From positions 156,259 through 220,258 of the forward strand of contig JAPXFQ010002697.1 in assembly GCA_028564705.1 (NCBI GenBank): 64,000 nt of DNA, given 5' to 3'. This stretch comes from Apricaphanius iberus (Eukaryota; Chordata; Actinopteri; Cyprinodontiformes; Aphaniidae). Both the position numbers and the translations under genes were made by a program. The notes under the pieces were generated by a model. It saw only the letters and a program-made list of their open reading frames with translations. It was not told where the DNA came from and did no database searches. Below, piece after piece: positions 42,554 through 53,109 of this stretch (its first letter is position 1; every line of letters starts with the position of its first letter).

Positions 42554-42979
42554 GTTACACCATTTTCTGCGACCATCGTATTCTGTGACTCTGTGACATG
42601 CTGTTTCGCTGACAACTCGTGAACAAATGTAGTGCCACGTTGTAAAAACATTAATGTCATTTTAGAAATTTTATATGAGGTGAACAATGTGTTGCAAAGG
42701 GTATGGAAGGGTCGTATGATACGATATGTAAACTGTTAGAATTGTCCACTGTCATTCAGTCACATTCAACAAAAGAGAATTTTACAAGCTATCTATGCAC
42801 ACACTGTCTCCTGAAAAAAAAGTTTGCATCTTCTCCAACAGTTTATTTCTTGAGTGATGGAGCGGTCACATAATATGACAGGAGCATCTACTATCAAAAT
42901 CAGTGACCTACGGAGGTTTTAACAAAACATCGCCACTCAACAGTCACAGCATATAATGGTCGCAGAAAATTGTGTAACA
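42554..42979. mobile_element. Unclassified MITE-like inverted-repeat element
   Basis: GTTACACCATTTTCTGCGAC at 42554 onward is inverted at the right as GTCGCAGAAAATTGTGTAAC, ending at 42979. Similarity extends inward through CCATCGTATTCTGTGACT and AGTCACAGCATATAATGG, giving arms of about 38 bp with few mismatches. Length is about 425 bp. No target duplication was certain and the superfamily is unknown. Confidence 0.7.
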
Positions 42980-44185
42980 ACTGGAAATGGCAGTTTACAA
43001 ACACAGGAGACCACAAAACAGTGTGTGTTTTTACTTCGAACTCGTCAAACCAAAAACCATACAACATCCACTTCTATTTCCACATTCTCTTGGAAAATAT
43101 GTAATAAAACTCATAGACCGGTTTCAACCCATGTCATTCACTACAAGAAAAACTGAGGTGGAACGGAAGCTAATATCCATATCAGTTAATTATAGGTAAA
43201 TTAGTTGAAACATGGGAAAAAAGGCTTACCTCCGCTGAGTCAGGGGCTCCTACAGATGTGAGCCCACGGCTCCCCGGAGACAAACAAGTATGGTGACAAG
43301 TGCCGAGCTTCACTCTTTCAGCGAGCAGAAAGACTATGCCGACAGAAGAACTCGTCTAATGTCCATTAAGATGCTGTTCGTGATTTATGAAGTAGCCTAC
43401 TCTAGGGGTGAGCTGCTGTCAGGTGGTGCGCTGCCTTAGAGAGATTCATCTCAGACTGATTTGGAGCTGGAGACCGGACCGCGGAGCGCAGAGAGAGGAC
43501 AGCACTCACAGAGACTCAGGATTAAAGATTTCCATTTCTACAGCAATGTTTCGCCGATTAAAAGCAAAAAAAATGCTATTTGAATCGTTTATACAATGGT
43601 GGACTTTTAAGCTGATTGAAAAAAAAACCAAAGCGTTCTTTTTTTATTAAATAGCGTATTTTATCTAAAACGTTTAATCTATATTTATGGGAAAGGCATT
43701 GCTAGTGGCTCTTGTCAAGGGAGTTATCTTTTTGCCATGGTTTGTTTGTCTGTTAGTTAGCAAAATAATTTTTTATGAAAATTTCAGGCAATTTCAACTG
43801 AAAAAACTGAATAGTAATTAGAATGTAGGGGTGATCCTACTGATCCTACTCCTTTCTGTTTCAGACATGCTCAACTTCAATAAATGCTTTTAAAAAGATA
43901 ATCTTAATTAGCCTAAATTGAAATCCAATTTTTGGTTCAGAAATGATTGTCGTTAAATTGAAATCAAGTTTTATATTCAGAAAATGAATTAATGTGCTTC
44001 GAAACTGTATTTCATCCTTTTGCAAATTCAGCTCTCAAACTTTCAGTTTCTCTTCTCACCATTCAGTTTCAGTTCTACAATTAAATTGAAATTCTTAAAT
44101 TCATTTTTTAATCAAGAGTAGAGTAATATAACTATGTTCTTCAGCAAACCTATGGCATTTGAGCAGGAGCAGGGCACTTCAAGGA
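42980..44185. other. Unassigned; possible minus-strand untranslated exon at 43230-43530
   Basis: A GC-richer patch at 43230-43530 contrasts with its AT-rich surroundings. Read on the minus strand it ends CAGCGGAG then GTAAGC at about 43231, a good splice donor. No long frame is present in it. The rest shows nothing recognisable. Confidence 0.3.
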
Positions 44186-44194
44186 GCTACAACA

Positions 44195-46810
44195 GCTGTA
44201 ATACTGCTCTTTTAGTAGGGGATTTTAATATTCACGTGGACACTGAAAGTGATAGCTTAACTGCAGCCTTTTATATTATCTTAGACTCAATTATCTTTAC
44301 TCTGAAAGTGAAGGGACCCAGAGACTGGTCGGCACACTTTAGACATTGTACTGACATACAGCATTGAGTGTGATGAACTAATAGTCCACCCAAATAACCC
44401 AGTACTATCTGACCAATTTTATATAACCTTTGAATTTACTTTACTCAACGTTCCCAAATCTGAAAGAAAATTTCATTACAGTACAACTTTATCAGACAAT
44501 GCTGTAACAAGTTTTAAAGAATCTGTTCTATTCTTGTTTCCGTATGTGTCTCAGAATACCACAGTGGATGGCAGTAATTCCAACTCTGAACCAGACCATC
44601 AATTTCCGAAGGGTTAAAGTATTACTTCCTCATTGCGTTTGGCACTAGACAGTGTAGCCCCCTTAAAAAAGAAGGTAATCAGCCATAGGAGATTGGCTCC
44701 CTGGTTTAGTGCAGAGTTGCGTACTTTAAAGCAGAATACTAGGAAACTGGAGAGAAAATGGCGCTCTACACACTTAAATGATTTCTTTCTAACTTGGAGA
44801 AATAGTCTACTACTTTAGAAAAACGCCCTTTGAAAAGCTAGAACAGCATATTTTTCATCATTAATAGAGGTAAATAAAAACAATCCTAGGTTTCTTTTTA
44901 GTACAGTTGCCAAACTTACACAGAGTCATAGCTCTGTTTAGCCAACTATTCCCCCTTCTCTCAGTAGTGATGACTTTATGGGCTTCTTCATAAGAAAAAT
45001 AAATTCTATAAAGAATAAAATAATTGGCATTCTCCCAAACATGACTGACTCTCTCTCAGTAACTGAGGCAGTATCAGAGAGAACTGTAGAACCATGTTTA
45101 TGTCTGTACCATTTTGATTCCGTTGATCTTTCGTAATTATCACAAATATTAGTTTCATCTAAACCCTCAACTTGTATGTTAGACCCAATACCAACCAAAT
45201 TATTTGAGGAACTGTTCCCTCTGGTTACTGGCCCTATCATAGACATGATGAATCTATCTTTAAGAAATTGATATGTGCCACAGGAATTTAAGGTTGCTGT
45301 AATTAGGCCTTTGCTTAAGAGACCCTCCCTGGATCAAGATGATTTAGCTAACTACAGACCTATATCTAACCTTCCTTTCTTATCCAAAATTCTTGAGAAA
45401 ATAGTTGCTAATCAAGTATGTGAGCATCTAAACAGCAACAACCTGTTTGAGGAATTTCAGTCTGGTTTCAGAGCTCATCATAGCACTGAAACAGCACTGG
45501 TAAAAGTTACTAATGATATTCTAATGGCCTCGGATAATGGATTTGTGACTGTTCTGGTCTTGGTAGATCTCAGTGCTGCTTTTGACAAAGTAGATCATAA
45601 TATTCTCTTAGAAAGGTTCGAACATGTAGGGATAAAGGGAACAGCACTAGGTTGGTTTAAATGATATCTGTCCAACAGATTCCAGTTTGTTCATGTCAAT
45701 GATGAATCTTCCTCACACTTAAGGGTTACTTGTGGAGTACCACAGGGTTCTGTGCTTGGACCAATTCTCTTTACTATATATATGCTTCCAATTGGTAAAA
45801 TAATTAGACAACATGGTATGCATTTCCACAGTTCTGCTGATGATACACAATTATATTTATCCATAAAACCTGATGAAACCAATCAGTTTGGTAGATTACG
45901 AGCATGTCAGGAAGACATAAAAACTTGGATGACTCTGAATTTTCTGCTCCTAAATACAGACCAGATAGAGGTTGTTGTCTTTGGACCGGAACCTTTAAAA
46001 AGGTAACTGCTAGGTCAATCACTTCATCTGGATGGCATTAATTTGGCCTCTGTTAATAATGTAAAGAACCTCGATGTAATTTTTGACCAAGACATGACAT
46101 TTAAATCTCATATTAAACAGGTTTCTAGGATTTATTTCTTTCACCTTCGGAATATTGCTAAAATTAGAAACATCCTGTCCAGGAGTGATGCAGAGAAACT
46201 AGTCCATGCAGTTGTGACTTTGAGGCTGGACTACTGTAAATCCTTATTATCAGGAAGTCCACAAAATGTAATCAAAAGCCTTCAGTTGATCCAAAATGCT
46301 GCAGCAAGAGTTCTGATGAATATTAAAAAGAGAAATCACATTTCTCCTGTTTTGGCTTCTCTTCATTGGCTCCCTGTTAAATCCAGAATAGAGTTTAAGA
46401 TCCTCCTCCGTACATATAAAGCCCTTAATAATCAAGCTCCATCGTACATCAGAGATCTGATTGTTCCATATGTTCCTAACAGAGCACTTTGTTCTCAGAA
46501 TGCAGGTCTACTGCTAGTTCCTGGGATTTCAAAAAGTAGAATAGGAGGCAGATCTTTTAGTTATCAGGCTTCTCTCCTGTGGAACCAGCTCCCAGTTTTA
46601 GTTTGTGTACTCTGTCTGTTTTTAAGACTAGGCTTAAAACCTTGCTTTTTGATAGCCAACTCTACTCTGTGTACTCTGTCTGTTTTTAAGACTAGGCTTA
46701 AAACCTTGCTTTTTGATAGCCAACTCTACTCTACCACTGAGCTACAGTCGCCCTTACTAGAAAAGGATTTACACCAGGTTTTGAGGCTAGAAAGTGATGG
46801 ACAAAGATAA
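44195..46810 (+). pseudogene. L2 ORF2 (endonuclease C-terminus, RT, tail region)
   Basis: Blocks in order: GDFNIHVD (44216); HSIECDELIVHPNN-like text at 44359; then LRLALDSVAPLKKKVISHR (44636) and RLAPWFSAELRTLKQNTRKL. RT (45275-45664) has [56 protein letters not shown] and [18 protein letters not shown]. After a TGA near 45662 come GVPQGSVLGPILFTIYMLP and SADDTQLYLSIKPDE; the usual F/YADD is SADD here. The C-terminal frame (46043-46810) reads LIQNAAARVLMNIKKRNHIS and LASLHWLPVKSRIEFKILLR. A 64-bp duplication disturbs its end. Confidence 0.88.
46604..46731 (+). repeat. Exact 64-bp tandem duplication in L2 ORF2
   Basis: 46604-46667 and 46668-46731 are identical copies starting TGTGTACTCTGTCTG. 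Because 64 is not a multiple of three the two copies are read in different frames. The second copy gives the family-like SVFKTRLKTLLFDSQLYS; the first gives LCLFLRLGLKPCFLIANS, which matches nothing. Confidence 0.97.
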
Positions 46811-47644
46811 TACCAGATTCTGGAGAGGGCGCAGTCCAATGAGCAAGGAGAGATTCATAAGCACTACAATACTTACCCACTTACCTCCTTCTTTCCTCCT
46901 GGATTTCAAGGCAGGGAGTAGAGGGAGATGGAGTGTTCAGCCCGATCCAGCAGCCCTCCTCAACTCCATCTCTCTCACACCGTACATTGCTAATAGACTT
47001 AAGAATTAGGAAAAAAAATGTATCCTTTTTCAGACTCAACTGACCCTAACACACCTTCTACTTTTCTTTTCTACTACTCTCCAGATATATTTTTCCTAAT
47101 GTTAATGCAATTGTTAACCCAGTTTTCTCTCAGTGTTTCTCTCCCCATTGAAGTTCTACCTGGTCTGGTACCCTGCTCAGCTATAATAGCCCCTGCTGGA
47201 TGGGGAGCGTTGGTCCAGATAATGCTCAAAGTCACGGAGCATCCTCCATGCTGTCTCTTCTCTGTCTTCTCAGACCCCCAGACGGTCGTGGCAGATGACC
47301 GCTTGTACAGAGCCAGGGTTCTGCCAGAGGTTTCTTCCTGTTAAAGGGGAGTTTTTCCTCTCCACTGCCGCTACATGCTTGCTCAGTATGAGGGTTTGCT
47401 GAGGAATTGCTGTGGTTGGAGTCTGCATGATCACGGCACAACCTCACGCCGATGACTCAACGCAATCTGTTGGGATTCCTTACATAGCAAACTTAACTGA
47501 TTGGAATTTTTGTATAATTGTACTGAGATGACTTTTGTTGTAAAGTGCCTTGAGATTACATTTGTTGTGAACTTGCGCTATATAAATAAAGGTGAATTGA
47601 ATTGACAGTAACTACGGCTCACTTCAACTCAGACAAACATGGCT

Positions 47645-48000
47645 GCTAACACAGGTGAGAACAGCAGTACATCAAAAGACTGTTCCTGATCATCACCTGT
47701 TACCCAGAATCCAAAAACTGATAGACGCTCTTGGTGGAAATAGTTGGTTCAGCATTTTAGACCAGGGAAAAGCCTACCATCAGGGATTTGTTGAACCAAC
47801 ATCCAGACATCATACAGCATTCGTGGCACCATGGGGGCTTTATGAATGGGTTCGTATCCCATATGGCCTTTCCACACCCCAGCCATCTTCCAGAGGAGTA
47901 TGGAGGAGATACTTGGTTCTTTGAGGGACGAGTGGTGTCTACCATATCTCGACAACATCCTCTGCTATGCCACATCCTTTGAAGAACATTTTGTAGCTTA
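47645..48000 (+). pseudogene. Ty3/gypsy-type RT fragment
   Basis: The plus strand reads DHHLLPRIQKLIDALGGNSW, then FSILDQGKAYHQGFVEPTSR, then HHTAFVAPWGLYEWVRIPYG and LSTPQ. A frame change leads to SGVYHISRQHPLLCHIL, where gypsy elements have a YLDDILCYA-like catalytic block. The order and wording match the palm of gypsy RT: LDQGKAYHQ is the first Asp region and WGLYEWVRIPFGL the following region. Only about 350 bp survive. Confidence 0.85.
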
Positions 48001-48429
48001 GACAGTGCAAAGGTAGAGGCTTCAAAACATATAGGGGCTATGTTAGTTAAAAAAAGCTTTGTTCTTTGTGTTATTCAGTTGTGAATTTAAGTAGCTGGTT
48101 TATGTTTTAAAGACATTTAAGTGAATGATTGCTATTTTTGTACTAATAAAACACTTAATCTTTTTGTGTTTTTTGTTGGAATTTTGTTCATTCAGGCTAA
48201 TATTAAAATCGTTATGCACTATGGCTTGTTCGCGCTTTCCTTTTTCACTTCACTTCAGCTAATGATAATTTATTGATGAGGTAATGATTTGTTAGTCATT
48301 ATGAGGTTTTGCTTTAATTGAAGGGGAACAAAAAGCTTAACTAATACTAAGTTACTAAATCATTTGCTGGTCATTAGTGTTTGCTTTACTTCAGGGGCCA
48401 CAAAAAGCTTAAATAATAAGTTACTGAAG

Positions 48430-48845
48430 TTTACTGAAGCAAATCTCTTCCACTCCTGGAGCCTTGCCACCTGAGAGGCTTTCTAATGACCTTGGTGACC
48501 TCAGCACCAGAGATTGGAGAGGCTGACCCAAAGTTCCCAGACCCTGCTTCCAGGCTGTAAGGCACGCTGGTGTGATTGAGGAGGGTTTCAAAGTATTCCA
48601 TCCACCGACCCAAAACGTCCTGTGTCGAGGTCAGTAAGCACACCCTCCCCACTTCAAACAGTGTTGAAGGTTGACTGCTTTCCTCACTCTGTAACCCATG
48701 ATGGTGGACCAGAATTGTTTCGAAGCCCAATGGATGTTGTTCTTCATGGTGTCTCCATGGATCACCTGAGCCATACTTTGCTTGGCCTGCTGTTAACTAT
48801 CAGCTGCTTCTGGCCTCCCACAGGCCAAAAAAACATGTTAGGACT
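48430..48845 (-). pseudogene. Rex3/RTE-clade LINE fragment
   Basis: The minus-strand frame from 48730 reads VGRVCLLTSTQDVLGRWMEY, then FETLLNHTSVPYSLEAGSG, then FGSASPISGAEVTKVIRKPL. This is the linker just before RT in Rex3-like RTE elements, where the pattern is LLTSTQDIVGRWKEYFE...SLAEV. The GKAPG block is read in another frame near 48465. The upstream part (to about 48845) continues with degraded linker. It stops at 48430 with no tail. Confidence 0.82.
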
Positions 48846-48894
48846 TCTTGTTCAACCATGAAATCTTCCTTCACTGCCAGTGTCCTATGGCAAG

Positions 48895-51480
48895 GAGAAG
48901 TCAGGATGCCAGGTCAGAGGGGAGATTATACCAACTCCCCAACCAAAGATGAGGGATGGACCCCCAATGAGTGAAACAATAGTGCTGAGCGAGGAAGTGG
49001 CTGACCTGAAAGATAAGATCATGGTGAGATGAGCGCAAGACAATCTCGATGCCAATTACAACGGCTAAGTGAAGTGCCCTCGGATAGTCTCCTGTAAACT
49101 GTGAATGCAGCATTGAGAGTGATCTCTACCACAACAATCACTGAAACCAATGAACTGATATACACCTCTAGATATAGAACTTCTAGTGATCTTAGAGATG
49201 CTTGGCTATACGAACAACCATAGGAGTTATGAGAAAATATACCCACCATGAAAAAGACGGTTGGAGGCTGAGATCAAGGTAGCTCAGAGAAAAGTGACAG
49301 AGCCCTAGAGCAGTGCAACACTGAAGCGGAACAGCCAGATGTCCGTACTTGAAACTGACAAATCAAGATTCAAAGACTTGGCCAACCGCCTAAAGAGGTA
49401 CCCGAAAGACAATGAAGTCAGATGAATAAACAGGCTGTTTGCAACCCAACCTCTGGAGGGTTACACTTAGCGGCAGGGCAATGGCAGCACAGTAGACTCA
49501 CCAAGGCTGGACACTGAAAGATACTGGAAGAGAAAATGGGAAAAGAAGTTAGCACATAACAGCAGCACAAATGAACTAGCTACTAAGAGATGGGACTCAC
49601 CCAGAAAGGGCGAACAATCTTAATCCTGAAGGATCCCACCAATGGTACCCCCAACTATCGGCTAATAATCTGTCTCTCCACAACATGGAAGCTCATGTCA
49701 GGCATCATCAAGGCTAAGATAAGCAGGAACGTGGATCAATACATAAGCAAAGCACAGAAAGGCATTGGTAGAGATACCAGAGGTGCTAAACACCAGCTCC
49801 TAGTTGACAGAACAGTCACCCAAGACTGAAAATCCCAAAAAAACAACCTGTGCACAGCCTTGATTGATTACAAGAAAGCCTCTGACTCGATGCCCCACAC
49901 ATGGATCAACGGATGCTTGAAGCTGTACAGCATCAACATGACTCTTAGAGCAAACTTGATAAGGTTGTGGAGAACTAACCTTGAGGCAGATGGCAAGCCA
50001 TTTGCACAAGTCTCCATCAAATGTGGCATATACCAAGGTGATGCTATGTCCCCACTGCTGTTCTGCATAGGTCTAAACCCTCTAAACCAAATAATTAATT
50101 AGACTGGCTATGGATCCTATCCCAAGAATGGGGCTATTATTAGCCACCTCCTCTACATAGATGACATCAAGCTGTATGCTTAGAGCAAACGGGACATAGA
50201 TTCCCTGATCCACACCACCAGGATCTACAGCAATGACATTGGAATATCATTCAGGCTTGACAAATCTAGTAGGATGGTCACATAGCAAGGCAACATATTC
50301 CACACTTAAGAGATCTCACTCCCACAGGGAACAATAGCAGATATTAAGGACTGTTACAAACACCAACGAGGGAAGCAGCCACAGCCAAATACCTCCAACG
50401 AGTGAGGCAAGTCCGAAGAAGCCAGCTCAATGGAAAGAACAAGTCCAATGCCGTGAACAGCTACACGCTGGCAGTGATCAGACACCCTTCAGGAATAATA
50501 AGGTGGCCAAAGGATGACATACAGACCACGGATGTTAAGACACAAAATCTCCTCGCCATGAAAGGCGGGTCCCATCCCAAATCCAGCACCCGGATACTGT
50601 GAGCGTGAGAGCCACTATCCAGGATTAAACATCGAAGCTCCATGAGAACATCAAGAACAAGGTTTAAACAGATGACACACTCAGCTACTCCCTGAGACAA
50701 TGGCAAGATGAGTAGGTACTGGTGGAGGAACCATCATGGGAGGACAAGCCCCTATATGGGATGTACCACCAGAACATAAATGAAGTGGCTGATTTGAAGA
50801 AATCCTACCAATGGCTAGACATGGCTGGCCTACAGGACATCACAGAGGCACTCACCCTGGCAGAACAGGAGCAGGCTCTGAGCACCAGAGTGACAGAGGC
50901 CTAGATCTACCACACCAGACAAGACCCAATGTGTAGGCTATGCAAAGAGTCATCTGAGACAATCCAGCACATAACAGTAGGGTGTAAAAATGCTGGCAGG
51001 GAAAGCATACATGGAAATACTTTACAGAAACATCTGTGCAGAGTATGGTCTGGAAACCCCAAGGTCAAAGTGAGAAATGGAGAATGACATGGTATGAAGT
51101 GCAAAGATCCTGTGGGACCTCCAGATTCAGACAGAGCGGATCGCAATGGCGACTAACCAGACATTGTTGTGATTGATAAAGAGCAGAGGAAAGCCATTGT
51201 GGTGGATGTGGCAATACCAAGTGATGGTAACATCAACAAGAAGGAACATGAGAAACTTGAGAAATACTAAGGGCTCAGAGAGGAGCTAGAGAGGGCTTGG
51301 AAGATGAAAGTGACAGTAGTACCCACGGTAATCGGAGCACTTGGGGCAGTGACCCCGAAACTGGAGGAATGGCTCCAGCACATCCCTGGACATCTCCGTC
51401 CAGAAAAGTGCAGTACTTGTAACAGTAAAGATACTACGCAGTAGTATCAACCTCAACCTCTGGGTGAGAAGGGATTTCTT
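48895..51480 (+). pseudogene. R4/Rex6-like LINE with restriction-type endonuclease region
   Basis: Long, heavily shifted plus-strand coding remains. LGYTNNHRSYEKIYPP lies near 49201. The RT begins at 49590 with LTQKGRTILILKDPTNGTPN, YRLIICLSTTWKLMSGIIKA and AQKGIGRDTRGAKHQLLVDR. It continues with LIDYKKASDSMPHTWINGCL (first Asp region), ECGIYQGDAMSPLLFCIGLN-like text near 50010 and LLYIDDIKLYA-like catalytic text near 50150. Further on come DKPLYGMYHQNINEVADLKK (50745) and AEQEQALSTRVTEA, then CRLCKESSETIQH (zinc knuckle). DIVVIDKEQRKAIVVDVAIP near 51160 has the PD-D-type endonuclease signature. It encodes target cutting and copying. The 3' tail is lost after 51480. Confidence 0.8.
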
Positions 51481-51590
51481 TTTGACATGTAGTACTTGAC
51501 AATCATTCTGGATTTCTGGATGGTTCTGTAGGGTCCGATAAGATGATGCATCCACCAGAAACTGTAGGACATAGCCCATTACATATTAGA

Positions 51591-51945
51591 AACATCCATC
51601 CATCCATCTTCTTAACCGCTTATCCAATTCAGGGTCACGGGGCAGCTGGAGCCTATCCCAGCAATTATCAGGCGTTAGGCAGGGTACACTCTGAACAGGA
51701 CGCCAGTCTGTTGCAGGGCCAACACAGAGAGACAGACAACCATTCACACTCACATTCATTCCTAGGGACAATTTAGAGTGATCAATTCACCTATCATGCA
51801 TGTTTTTGGACTGTGGGAGGAAGCCGGAGTACCCGGAGAGAACCCACGCATACACGGGGAGAACATGCAAACTCCATGCAGAAAGACCCTGGGCCGGGAT
51901 ACGAACCCACGACCTTCTTGCTGCAAGGCAACAGCGCTAAGAGTA
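51591..51945 (-). mobile_element. tRNA-derived SINE, good copy, minus strand
   Basis: On the minus strand the head reads GCGCTGTTGCCTTGCAGCAA, then GGTCGTGGGTTCGTATCCC (B-box region). It continues through GGTCTTTCTGCATGGAGTTT, GCATGTTCTCCCCGTG and AGTCCAAAAACATGCATG. The end is CCCGTGACCCTGAATTGG, ATAAGCGGTTAAGAAGATGG and a (ATGG)n tail at 51596-51608. The tail style resembles an RTE LINE 3' end. Related degraded copies lie at 10796-11165 and 19834-20070. Confidence 0.88.
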
Positions 51946-52190
51946 CTTTAAATAAGATTACTGTACATATCATATTCAGCTGAATGAAATTATCCTGCTT
52001 TGTGAAACAATGACTTCTGCTAAGTGCATTAAATGGAGCTAACGAAGTTGGCTTAAGTTCAGGAGCAAGGGCCACGCCCAAAACCCGCTTCGCACAACCT
52101 AATCAGCCCTAAACTCGCCTCACCTGGCGCCTCCGTTCCCAATCACGCCACGATACACATATAAAACTTGTCTGCCTTATATTTAGTTAC
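51946..52190. other. Short unassigned stretch with promoter-like sequence
   Basis: CCACGCCCAAAACCCGCTTC near 52073, CACCTGGCGCC near 52121 and ACACATATAAAACTTG near 52155 look like the upstream region and TATA box of an LTR-type promoter. It may be the start of the DIRS-like element, separated from it by the CR1-like insertion at 52195-53015. This is inference. Confidence 0.35.
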
Positions 52191-52194
52191 CATA

Positions 52195-53015
52195 CCTTTT
52201 CACTCTGTACACCTCAGACTTCCAGTATAAGACAGAGACCTGTCATCTGCAGAAATACTCAGACGACTCTGCAATTGTCGGGTGTATCAGAGATGAAGAA
52301 GAAGCTGAATACAGAGAGCTGGTGAGAAGCTTTGAGGCATGGAGTGGAGACAATCATCTTACCTTGAATGTGAACAAAACAAAAGAGATGATAGTAGATT
52401 TCAGAAGAAACAGAGACAAGTCAAAGACTGTCTCCATCATGGGAGAAGAAGTGGAGGTGGTTGAGAAGTACAAATACCTCTGAGCTCACCTGGACAATAG
52501 ACTGGACTGGAGAATCAACAGTGAAGCCGTCTACAAAATGGGACAGAGCAGACTGTACTTTCTGAGGAAGCTGCGGTCCTTCAAGATTTGCAGCAAGATG
52601 CTGCAAATCTTCTACAAGTCTGTGGTGGAGAGTGTCATCTCTTTGTCCATCATCTGTTGGGGTAACAGCATCAGAGCCAGGGACTTAAAATGGCTCAATT
52701 ACCTGATACAGAAGGCTGGTTCTGTTATGGGGACGACTGTGGAAAAACTGGAGATAATGATGCAAAGAAGGATTCTTCATAAAATTAAAAAGATCATGGA
52801 CAACCCTGAGCATCCTCTCCATGAGACAGTCCTACACCAACAGAGTATCTTCAGTCGGAGGCTTCTTCAGTTTCGCTGCAACACAGACCGCTACAGGAAA
52901 TCCTTTCTCCCCACAGCCATCATGGTCTACAACAATTCCTTGAAAAATGTATTAATGAGCTACAACAACAATTAATTTCCCTATGGGATCAATAAAGTAT
53001 TTTTTTGAATTGAAT
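52195..53015 (+). pseudogene. Rex1/CR1-like LINE, RT C-terminus to 3' tail
   Basis: The frame begins FTLYTSDFQYKTETCHLQKY and SDDSAIVGCIRDEEEAEYRE (the usual FADD is YSDD here). It continues with HLTLNVNKTKEMIVDFRRNR, VEKYKYL-stop-AHLDNRLDW and GQSRLYFLRKLRSFKICSKM. Then come FYKSVVESVISLSIICWGNS, LNYLIQKAGSVMGTTVEKLE, MDNPEHPLHETVLHQQS and FLPTAIMVYNNSL. Only one clear stop (TGA at about 52481, where a Gly is expected) interrupts about 250 codons. The tail is CCCTATGGGATCAATAAAGT followed by TTGAATTGAA-like text. It is 5' truncated. Confidence 0.85.
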
Positions 53016-53109
53016 TTGAATTTCTCATCTGTCTCATTCGTTTTAAGACCATATCGGACTTTCGCGTACAATTCGCTTACCTCGCTTGTTGTTCTTCCTC
53101 GTATCCGGC

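Larger units (their letters stand above)
44190..47605 (+). mobile_element. L2-clade LINE, plus strand, decayed
   Basis: Endonuclease, RT, C-terminal region and 3' UTR follow in order. The endonuclease part near 44205 has LLVGDFNIHVDTESDSL. RT starts near 45275. The 3' end has CCCCAGACGGTCGTGGCAGA near 47276, AGGTTTCTTCCTGTTAAAGG near 47328, then CTTGCGCTATATAAATAAAG and GTGAATTGAATTGA at 47574-47605. It is missing the start of the endonuclease. Several stops and shifts make it inactive. Confidence 0.88.
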
